From: Coniella vitis
Lineage: Eukaryota > Ascomycota > Sordariomycetes > Diaporthales > Schizoparmaceae
Assembly (NCBI GenBank): GCA_011317545.1
Contig: WUJK01000001.1
Location: forward strand, 3,267,001-3,331,000
Reading direction: 5' to 3'
Length of the DNA: 64,000 nucleotides
How positions within the stretch are numbered: position 1 is the first letter of the stretch; the number at the start of each line of letters is the position of its first letter. The notes under the pieces were generated by a model. The model saw only the letters and a list, made by a program, of their open reading frames with translations, was not told where the DNA came from and ran no database searches. Position numbers and translations under genes: made by a program. This document shows positions 38,051-47,297 of this stretch, in pieces.

Positions 38051-38831
38051 AATGGGACATGTGCGCATCTAGCCGTTGCGTTGGATCTGTGTGCGCGCAG
38101 GCCTCAGATGTGAGTGCCGGCGCCCCTCGAGTCCAGATCGGTTCATGGTGAGCATGGCGAGCATGATGGCCAGCACGGGGGACTGCGGCAGCGAGCACCA
38201 GAACCCCAGGACGAACGACCGCACGCTCGCTCGCACGGGGTGCCAGGTACGGAGTACTTATTTACATCGACATGTCTGGCCGTCCGCCGTCGAAAGGGTG
38301 GGTTCACGTCGCATTCTTTCGATATGCCGTAAGTACCTTGTATATGGTCACCTCTCGTGGACCCCTGCTGTCTACTATGTACCTGCCAGATCGCCGTTGC
38401 CTCCTGTTCTCCTTCCCTGTATGGTTGGCATGTACCTATCGCTCATTGCGTACTGGGTACTGTACTGGCCCAGTCTCTCTTTCTCAAAAAGAACTCATCA
38501 CGCCCTGCTATCCACTTTCTTTGCAGCGCCCCTCAGCCCCCTGACCTTGGCTGCCCGTTGCCCGCGACTGAGCGTCAACCCTGGTCCACCCCCAGGATAA
38601 TGCTGGTGGCTATTCATAAAACCTCGCCCGCCATATCTACCGTATCAATTCCCATACAAGTAGCACTCGTTCTACAGAGCAGCCGCCTATGCTGTCTATT
38701 CATTCTTGCAACTGGCTTCACTTTCATCTCCTCTCGTCTGCTTCAGCATCATCCCCCCCCTTCGCTGCTCAGCTACTGATCTACCAGACCAGTCACGGAT
38801 CGCAGTACAGTCTGTCCGATATCCCGCCAAT

Positions 38832-38863
38832 AGAGAGAGAGAGAGCGCGCGAGAGAGAGAGAA
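38832..38863. repeat. (GA)n tract with central GCGCGC, vib-1 leader region
   Basis: GA runs flank a short GC alternation. A (TG)n run follows at 38940–38968. Both lie within about 330 bp of the vib-1 start, so they may be transcribed in its 5' leader. Confidence 0.85.
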
Positions 38864-39129
38864 AAGGGGAAGGAGAAGTCTTTACGCCAGCCTATTCGTA
38901 TATATCAAAGAGAGCGTGTGGGCGTGTATAAGGGAGCGTTTGTGTGTGTATGTGTGTGTGTGTGTGTGGTTGGATACGGTACCCATCAACTACAGTGGAC
39001 AGGCACCCGTCGAAGGTGGCGACAATTCCTACCAATAACACGACCTGAGCAGCGACCCAACACCGGTTTTTTGAAGACCGGACCACAGAGATACAAGAGC
39101 CTTCCAGCATTCTTACTGCTGGGCGAGAT

Positions 39130-39177
39130 ATGCTCCCATGTGCACCGCAACTTACGCAGTCACGATGGCAGAGTTGA
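39130..39177 (+). promoter_or_regulatory. Upstream ORF overlapping the vib-1 start codon
   Basis: An ATG at 39130 opens a 15-codon frame that ends with TGA at 39175–39177, out of frame with vib-1 and overlapping its preferred ATG at 39165. If transcribed without an intervening leader intron, ribosomes using it would miss the main start. This would be a translational brake, consistent with a regulator that is activated under starvation. The inference depends on the unmapped transcription start. Confidence 0.4.
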
Positions 39178-41443
39178 AGGAGCCAGCCTCGCAGCACAAC
39201 CTCTGGTACGGCAGCCCAGTTCAAGTACCGACAACCCGCCCTGGCCACGCCGTGGACACAGCACTGTCGAATACAGCCTCGACCTCGCCCCATTCTGGAC
39301 GCCCTCGACAGGGTGGCTGGGGCAGCGTCGACCACCACTCGCAGTACTCGTCCTACAGCCGATACTCCCAGGATGAGTCGGCCGCATCCGACTCGTACGA
39401 CCGCCATGGTCAACAACAACAGCCCCAGCAGCAGCAGCAGCAGCAACAACAACAACACTCCTTAACAACCCATCAGAGCTTTCCTAACCTTAAGCGGCCC
39501 TACTCTGCAACTGAGCAGCCACCATACCAAGAAATCGTCCAAGACTTGCGCGACGATGGTGCCAAGCTCGGCGGCGTGGGTCACGACCACAAGCTGCTTT
39601 CCTTCCGCAAGGTGCCTGACAAGCATACGATTGTCGACAGCCACGGCCGCATCCAGCAGCTCGAGCTGACAGCCCAGCTGCACGGCATGTTCTTCTTGTC
39701 TGAGGTGCCAGTCACAACCACAGACGGCAGTGTGCTGCAGCCTGAGCTGACCTGCTACCGGCGGAACTTGTTCCAGGTCAGCGGGTCGCTCATCACACCA
39801 AGAGGCCCAATGTCTGTCATCACCGAAACGGGCGAGAACGTCCCTGTCAACTCCACTGAAGTGACCATCTCTGCAATTGAGTCGGTCGACGGCCATCCTG
39901 TCCGGCTGATTGTCATTCCCTGGAAGACGCCCCCGCCAAACTCGCCAGAGGTCACCCAAACCCCCGACCAAGAACCATCGTCACTTCCACTCATCCCGTT
40001 CCAAGATGACGGCTCCGAATCTGAGGGAGAATATGCAGTCTACCCGATTGGATGGCGACGCCTCCAGTTCAGAATGTAAGCCAATTTGAGAAACTACCGC
40101 AACACTACCGATCGATGAATGGATGGTACAAGGACGGATGCTGACATGCTCCTCTAGCGCAACGGCAAACAACGGCAGGAGAAAGGAGCTCCAGCAACAT
40201 TTCGTTGTACACCTGAAGATTATGGCGGCTCTGGCAAACGGTACAAAAGTTGTCCTCAGCGAAGCACAAACTGCGCCGATCGTTGTCCGAGGACGAAGTC
40301 CCCGGAATTTTCAGGCAAGAAAGGAAATTCCTCTGCTAGGCTCAAGCGCTGGGTCAAGAGGCCAGGCTCTCGTGGAGACAGGCCTTGGAATCGTTGCCGG
40401 GCCTTTGGCGATCAAGCCAGTCGAACTCAAGGCAAGGCCTGTCCACATGGAAGTCCACCCAGAAATGCCACGGACCGCCTTCACTTTTACTGCGCCCAAA
40501 CTGCCAGCGAGCCCGCTGGCACCGAATATGCGCTCCAAGTAAGTAACCGCTCAAGTCCATGGTCAACAATGTCAAAGAGAACCACAATCGGCAAATTGTT
40601 CGCTTAGCAGATGAAGTTTACATAAACTAACGATGCCTCAGTTCGTATCCGGCGTCTTGGAATTCGCCCATGGCCCCTGCCTCGGCGCCATCGACCTACC
40701 CAGCGACCACGATCGCTTCCGACCCTTATCAGAAGCTGCCACTTGCAGGACCGACGGGATACACCGCCGAGCCTCAAGACATGCCTCCTCACATATCTAC
40801 CACAATGCCTTCGATGCAACTCTCCATGGTTTCAAGCGATCCACAAGGCCACCATGCAACAACGGGGTCCTCTTCGCAGGTTCCCCCGATTCGCACGCAA
40901 TATGCCTCCTATGTCCAGGCATCCCAGCCACCCCCAGCCCTGTCAGCTGCCGCAACAGCCAGCAACCTCAGCGTGCCGAGATATGTTGATGACAGCAACC
41001 CACGACCAACCAAGAGCCCAAGGCATCCCAGCCACCCCTCCATCCAACCAGGCACATTATCGGGTGGCGAGTCCTCCAACGAGTACCGATACGGGCCATC
41101 TACCTACGGCAGCATCAGCAGTGCTTCAACCGACATCAGCCCTGGCACAGCTCAGCATCCATCATACTCTACATCTGCCGCAGGACCAGACGCTGCCGTC
41201 TCAGCGACGGCAGGTTCAACTGTCCAGCCACAGCGAGACTACTACCCCTCGCCAGCCTCGTGGACTACGACGGCAGCCGAGTCCAACCCATCCACCTACA
41301 GCAACGGAGAGCACCGTGGCTCCTACTCGTACTCCGCTGAGCCATACAAACCTGCAGCCACCATCAAAACTGAGCCGCACGCGACTTCAACTTCCGTTTA
41401 TCCTGGCCAGTCTATGAGCCACTATTCGTGGAACGCATCGTAA
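39165..41443 (+). CDS. vib-1: NDT80/PhoG-like transcription factor VIB-1 (XprG)
   Basis: Three exons (39165–40075, 40158–40538, 40642–41443) encode about 697 residues. A low-complexity N-terminus with a Gln tract (83–97, interrupted by one Pro) leads into an NDT80-fold DNA-binding domain at about 170–365. Landmarks are GMFFLSEVP, LQPELTCYRRNLFQVSG, the acidic spacer before YAVYPIGWRRLQFR, and IVVRGRSPRNFQARKEIPLLGSS. The C-terminal half is Ser/Pro/Thr-rich, typical of an activation region. The closest known proteins are Neurospora VIB-1 and Aspergillus XprG. These control extracellular proteases, responses to carbon starvation and, in Neurospora, the cell death that follows heterokaryon incompatibility. 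The start at 39165 has A at −3 and G at +4; an in-frame ATG at 39138 has a poor context and would add nine residues. The nearest upstream gene is 18.9 kb away. Confidence 0.95.
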
Positions 41444-44182
41444 CATAAGAGCAATGTTGCATATCTTGGACTCCTTCATATACCAGAGCATATCGACCAA
41501 GTCGAGTTCGACTTTTAATTCTTCACATGTCTAATTATCGAAATTCTGATGACCCGTTGCTTTCTTTTTCTTTTTTTCTTTCTTGCTTGTCTGCAACACC
41601 TGCCCCCTTTTTCGCTGCCCAGATCTACCCTGATTTTGATTGGCATTCTTTAATCCACCTGGACACTTGGCGCTTTGGCATTTTGGGATGACGCTTGATA
41701 TGTTTTTCTTGCTGCGGCAACCTTGGACACGCTAGCAGCTTGTTTCGGCGCCCGTACTTTGCACATTTCACATTCAACACTTCTGGATACCAATTTGATC
41801 TATGACCTTTCCCAAAGTGACTGAAGTTTGAGGACGGCAGAGAGGTTGGAGGCACAATGCTATACAGCAGACCGCATCATCTGGCGGGTTTTTGTTGCGA
41901 GGAGGACGTTTTGGTCTTTCAGGTCTTGGCTAGTTTGGGGGTGACATTGTTTGGTGGCGGCAAGAGAAAAATAATACGCCAAAGCAAGCACTGGGGAGGA
42001 AATGCATGATTTTGTAAGGTTTACATGCCTCACGCACTGTACTTGACTGATTACACCCTCATGACTAGAGAGCGCATAAGTAGGAGGTGAAGGCCTTGAA
42101 GCGGGGAGAGGAAACGGAGCTTGTATTAGGCAACACAACATGTTTACCCAATTGGATATATATACGTCGTTGTTCAGAAATATGAAGTATGTTTGATATT
42201 TCCATGATGCAGTTCCATGCTTTGCCGGTCTAGCACTTGCACCGGGCCATGCTGGGCTGTACTATGTAGCAAATCGTTGACCGATTGAAATTGCCAATGA
42301 AGCAAAGAGTCATACCCATTACAACCCAGGTACACAGTCCACCGGTAGTTCATCCAATCTACAAGCACTTTGCTGGGGTCTTCCTGGTACATTTGAAAGT
42401 ACGATTCACGAGCCGCCACACGGTACCTAGGTACTTAAATAGTACGTTTCAACACTTCCACCCGGTTTAGTGACTTTATTACAGGGGGAGAAGTCAAGGA
42501 AGAGTGACTGCTATGAATATCAAGAGATGTTTTCCCAAATGATCACGCAACAGACAAACTGTCCCCTCCCCGGGGGTCCGAGGGGGGGGCAATAAGGAGG
42601 TGGGGGCCAAGCAAAAAGCCCAAAGGGGTGCAGGCGGCGGCTATCAATCGTCGCTTACCCTGCAGAATTAAAAAAAGGTAAGCTGACTGCAGGGCGCTAC
42701 CTCCCATATGAACGAAAAAGGGTTTGTTGTTTTCTTTGGTATTCTGCATGGTGACCATTTGTTTGCTCTTTCTGGGGTTTTTTTTGGGGGGGGGGGGTTG
42801 CAAGAGGGGAATGCCACCTAGTCTCCTTCCCCAACATGTGACAAGATACCCTGGTTGTGGAGAAAAAAGAACATAGAGTACAAACTGTGTTGGATGTTCT
42901 TGAGAGAAATGATGCATGCAGGGCTGACCCTGCTAGAGCTTTGATACAGTAACATGTATACATAGTACAATGTACATGCAATTCGCGGCTGACTGCGGCT
43001 GTGGACTTTGGCATTGCGGTTGTATATGCCACAATACTACATAGTATGTATGTAGTAGTGGCAGTTAATTCTCTTGGAACGGGGATTGATGGGCGGTACT
43101 TGCCCCGGTTATCAAGGCTCCATAGCCCCATCTACATAGTATAACAAACGAACAAGAATCAGTGAGACAGAGCAAAAGCAGGTAGCGCAAGGTTGGGGCA
43201 AAGAGACGGTCAAAGGAAAAAAAAAAAGGGCAGGGAGGAAGAAAGAGAGAGCGCGCGCGCGCGTGTGTGTGTGGAAACGAGCGATTGCGAAAAGGCCCAA
43301 TTGTCGGTTGGTTGGATGGCTGCGGATGGCCGCTGTTGGCTTTAGTCTTTCGTGATTTTTTTTTTCCACGCTAGGTATCCCTGGTATGTCAAGCGGTGAA
43401 GGAAACAAAAAGGCTGTTGACTACGGCGCTTGGCCGACTTTGGGGGCCAACGCCGTGTTTGAGTACTTAGTATGCATTTGGCTAATTCTTCAGAGGTGAA
43501 ACGGGGCACACTGTCTGGGTTTTCAAAGTACAACGGTCAATCGGTGGAGTCTATACAACGGGAACTCATGGACAGTTCTGGCGCCCTCGAAGGGGACGCA
43601 GAAGGTTTTGCGATGGTGCAAGTAAGAAGTACGTACATGGTTTTCGGCCCATGACTTACGCTTTAGCTGAGCATGCCCTCAAGGTACAGAGCACAGAGCT
43701 CTTCTCGGGGTACCGATGTAACTGTTCAAGCGCCAACAAGCGCCGGGACTAGCCGCAGCCACGACTCCCACAGTACATGGCACAAAGTACATACCTGTAC
43801 ATAGTACAATGCTCTCGAAAAGCTCCAGAGTGGCAGCCAGCTGGCAGCACCTGGTGGAAGTATGACGGGACCGAAAAAGGTTGCCGGGCAGATCTGCCCC
43901 CAAACTCTTCGCGGTAACAGCCGGCGGGCTGGTTAGAGAGATGCTTTTGCTCGCCTTATACACCCGATTCAATGACCACAGGATCTTTCTAGCGAGTTAC
44001 AAGCTGCGATACTTGACAGCTCCCGAGCTGTGTGAAGCACTACCGGCAATTTAGACATAGCCTTGCCCCCGCGCTCAAGAAAGAGAAACTTCCCGCAAGC
44101 AGCGTCCATCAAGCCCTCATTCTAGGACAAGCGATTCTTGCGACCGGAACGATTATCTCGAGTTCGTGTGGGAAACGGCGAG
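41444..44182. other. Intergenic region, no gene seen
   Basis: About 2.7 kb between vib-1 and the DUF2011-like gene, starting with the vib-1 3' region. It carries TACATAGTA-type words at 42260, 42959, 43038, 43133 and 43798, a TACCTAGGTA palindrome at 42424–42433, a G-run near 42787–42798, and a GA/GC/GT compound repeat at 43244–43273. No coding frame is convincing. Confidence 0.55.
42959..43141. repeat. Cluster of three TACATAGTA words
   Basis: Exact copies at 42959, 43038 and 43133, all in the same orientation and spaced 79 and 95 bp, mixed with GTAC-containing variants such as TACAATGTACATG and TATGTATGTAGTAG. Confidence 0.9.
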
Positions 44183-45138
44183 ATGTTTGAGATACCAAAT
44201 GCCAAGAGGTGAGTCAATCTTTCCTGTCAGACATATGTGAACCAAGAGCTAAAACATGGTAATTTAGGGTACGGCGAGATGAGCTGTACGACTCATCCTC
44301 TGAGGCTGGCAATAACGGGCAAGGCGATGCAACTCGGCAAGATGATGCAGAAGACCAGGAAGTAAGAGCCAAGTTGAACGAACGGCTCTCACATCTGCTG
44401 GGCCTCGATCTCTCAGGCTCAGAGCCAGCTGCCGTGGGACAACAGCCTCAGTCTGCTGCGCCAGCGGACATTCCAATACAGGACAACACAGAGGAGCACG
44501 AGGACAAGCAAGAAGAAGAATTCGAGTTTCATCTTTTTTCCACGTCCGCCAAGGCCGCAGCGCCGACCAAGGTGATTCTGGCTGCCTCGGACGACGAGGA
44601 TGCAGACCTAGGCGAGGGTGCGTTTACCGTTCCTGAACGGCCGCTCGAGTACTACCTTGTAGGAGAGCCGACGCTCGAAGAGCTTGAGAGATACCGCTAC
44701 TCGGCTGTTGCGGGCGAGGATATTGTTCTGGGTGCTAGGAAACGGGCTTGGGGCTTGGAGCGGCCCTGGAGGGTTGTCAAGGTCACGGCTTCGGCAAAGG
44801 CGGGAAAGAGGGTGGTTGCAAAATCTAGCAGTGATCCCAAATCCAAAGATGAGTCTGAGCAAGGTCCAAAGGAAAACAGAAAGAGGCCAGGCAAGAAACG
44901 ACGGATAGCCATGAGGATCAAGACCAAAGCGGAAAAAGAGAAGCGAGAGGTCGAAGAGAAATCGAAGGTCTCCAAGGAGGAGCATCTGGCAGAGAAGAAG
45001 AAGCGACTCAACAGGGAAAGAAAACTGAAGCGCAGAGCCAAGGAGAGGGAGAAGAAAATGGCTACCAAGGGCGAGGTCGGGACTCAGCAGGCTTTAGCAG
45101 GTGCCGCAGACTCTGGATCGGATTCTGGGTCGGATTGA
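44183..45138 (+). CDS. Acidic/basic charged protein, DUF2011-like
   Basis: Two exons, 44183–44208 and 44268–45138, are joined by a 59-bp GTGAGT–TAG intron and encode about 298 residues. The tiny first exon (MFEIPNAKR) is needed to reach an ATG and joins in frame to VRRDELYDSSS. The N-terminal half is acidic and holds EEEFEFHLFS (about 114–123), then PERPLEYYLVGEPTLEELERYRYSAV and WGLERPWRVVKV, which recall the fungal DUF2011 family. The C-terminal third is highly basic (KKRRIAMRIKTKAEKEKREVEEK, RKLKRRAKEREKK), predicts a coiled coil and would serve as a nuclear or nucleolar signal, before an acidic SGSD tail. Function is unknown; the composition suggests a nuclear, ribosome-biogenesis-like role. 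The family name comes from memory of the motif and is tentative. Confidence 0.85.
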
Positions 45139-45674
45139 TTGTTCGGAATTAATTTGATCAATTTGGTTTTTGCTCTTCGACAGGGCAACTGTCATAAATC
45201 AATGTCTGCAAACACCACCCAGTGTCTTGTAAGCTGAAAGACTACGCAAATAAAAGCGTCATATTTGACATTCGCTTTAGGCTATATCGAGCTGAGGGAA
45301 TGGCAAAATTCATGTTCGTTTTCGACCCGTACGCTGTGCTTCTGATTAGTTTCATGGCATTCGACCGAGTGCGAACCCACCGTGCGGCACTGTCCTCCAG
45401 AAGGACGTCACTTTTTCCCCGGGCTCGTCAGTGCTCGTTTATCGACGTCTTTTGTGGTGAAACCTGGCTCAATCATAAAAAAACAAGAAGCCAACAAAGC
45501 CTCGGCAACAAATCGTGACGTCCCTCGCAGCGTAACACGCCTGTTCGACGGCGCCTGCCTTGCCTCTTTGCCAATTTCAAACCAAGGGCAATGTATTGAT
45601 CGCGCAAGCTACCCGCCAACCCCTCTGCCACAGTTGACGACGACGACAACCTGAGATCCTCAAGCTTGCCCAAC
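45139..45674. other. Intergenic region upstream of CAX4
   Basis: 536 bp between two genes on the same strand. It contains the 3' end of the upstream gene and the promoter and leader of CAX4. No repeat of the dispersed word and no gene are seen. Confidence 0.6.
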
Positions 45675-46729
45675 ATGGCCGACGACATCCCTCTGGCGTC
45701 GCTGTCGCTCACCCACGTCTACTATGTAAGTCAAATTACGAACACATGCGGCCTTTTGTCCCAAGACCGTTATGATTTGTTGTCTCTTTCCAAGACACTA
45801 TCAAGATGCTCGCACGGTCACCAGCAGCATTGCCACTACCCACCCCTCCTCGCCCACAACATAAATGCAATCGGGAAACTAACCGCCGCCTCCTCCTCTG
45901 CGTCGAATAGGATCCCTCCGACTCCGTCTCCTACCTCTGCGCCTGGCTTGCCCTCGTCCCTCAAGCTCTCTGCATCGTCTACGCCACACTTATCTGGTCC
46001 ACGCGCGAAGCCGAGGTTATGCTCCTCTTTGGCGGCCAACTCGCCTGCGAGGCTGTCAATTTCGCCCTCAAGCGCCTCATCAAGGAGGAACGGCCCTCGC
46101 GCATCCACAAGACGGGCGGCAAAGGCTACGGCATGCCCAGCAGTCACGCCCAATTCGTGGCCTTTTGGGCTGTCGCCATGGTCTTGTTCTTGCTTGTGCG
46201 CCACACGCCGAATTGGACCGATCATGGCTATCGACCGCGGGGCGCGACCATCATGCCTACCCAGATAGGAGGTGGAGGAGGAGGAGGAGGAGGAGAAAAC
46301 AACCGCAGCAACACCGCTTCTGCCGCCGCTACTAGGGCTCGGTCTTCAGCTTGGGGTGCAGATTGGGTCGTGGTCGAGAGCTACGCGCACCGCCCATGGT
46401 CCTACACGGAGCGCGCCATCGCCAGCGTTTTTGTTCTAGCTATTGCCGCCGCCGTCGCCTGGAGTAGAGTCTACTTGGGATACCACACCGTCAAGCAGGT
46501 TCTCGTGGGCGCGCTGGCGGGTGCGCTCTCGGCAGTCGTGTGGTTCGGCATTACCTATGTGGTGCGCCAGTCGGGGTTGTTGGCCTGGGCTCTCGAGACG
46601 CCGCTTGCGCGGGGTCTGCGCATTAGGGATCTTGTTGTTAGTGAGGATCTTTCGCAGGCTGGCTGGGAAAAGTGGGAGGATCGCAAGCTGGCTGTTGCTT
46701 CGCACCTCGTGTCAAACAAGAATAAGTGA
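45675..46729 (+). CDS. CAX4: Dolichyl-diphosphate phosphatase (PAP2 family)
   Basis: Two exons, 45675–45725 and 45911–46729, separated by a 185-bp GTAAGT–TAG intron (the longest in the window) encode 289 residues. The PAP2 active-site blocks are complete: K71–x6–R78P79 (KRLIKEERP), PSSH (93–96) and SRVYLGYH (202–209), followed by TVKQV with Gln where many PAP2 enzymes have Asp, as in yeast Cax4/Cwh8 and DOLPP1. The enzyme hydrolyses dolichyl diphosphate on the lumenal side of the ER, recycling the lipid carrier for N-glycosylation. Four membrane segments are visible. A poorly conserved insert of about 60 residues (about 118–175), including nine consecutive Gly encoded by a GGA/GGT tract, lies between the second and third catalytic blocks; it makes the protein longer than the 239-residue yeast enzyme. 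Confidence 0.93.
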
Positions 46730-47297
46730 GCTTAGACGGGGTTCTTCTACATTTGGTGAACAGACAACTTCTTTTCTTACGATCTATAGCGACCTCGTAA
46801 GATAGAGGCGGTGGTTTGAGATTGCATACTTTGGGAGTTTTAGATGCGCCTTTCTTTTGAAAGCTTACAAATTATACCATAGAAAAGAATGATCTGAGCG
46901 TGTCCATTGCATGCGAAGCACTGCTTTGTACTGTCACTGAGCAGCAGAGATCTGCTTCTGGAGTAAGCTTTTAACGTCACAAGAGCCTAGGCTCAGGGAC
47001 AAACAATACACTCGAGAGTCCCTCTTCTCCCGATCTCTTTGAAATGTAATGTAGGACTGTTTATAATGACATTCGAGAATATGCAGAATCAGTTCATGAT
47101 TCCATCCTGTACAGATTGCGTGCTTTAAACCAACTTTTGTTTTTTAGAAACTACCAACGCTCATGATTGACCAAGCCTTATATCTACTGATTACATCTCA
47201 TGATTTCATCTACACATGTGTGGGAATCCATACACTCGCTTGCTGCACACACACGTACCTCCTTGCTTGAAGCCAAGAGCTCGAATTCAGACGTTGG
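46730..47297. other. Convergent intergenic region
   Basis: 568 bp between the 3' ends of CAX4 (plus) and the RBR ligase (minus). AT-rich, with no coding frame; it holds both terminators. No dispersed palindromes were seen. Confidence 0.6.

Larger units (their letters stand above)
20311..39164. other. 18.9-kb gene desert rich in microsatellites and palindromes
   Basis: No gene could be supported in this stretch. Its many frames are low-complexity (Ser, Cys, Pro or Arg-rich), overlap antisense partners and have no splice-joined continuation. It contains 26 of the 47 exact TACATAGTA/TACTATGTA words (22466 to 38373), at least a dozen simple-sequence tracts, and scattered CTAGGTA words. The right-hand kilobase before 39165 carries CT-rich and GA-rich runs and a CreA-like CCCCAG at 38590, and is probably the vib-1 promoter and leader. 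Lineage-specific short genes or long non-coding RNAs cannot be ruled out without transcripts. Confidence 0.55.

Noticed and set aside
39462..39971. Antisense frame of 169 codons opposite vib-1
   Set aside because: It lies wholly within the conserved NDT80-domain exon and is a shadow of its codon structure.
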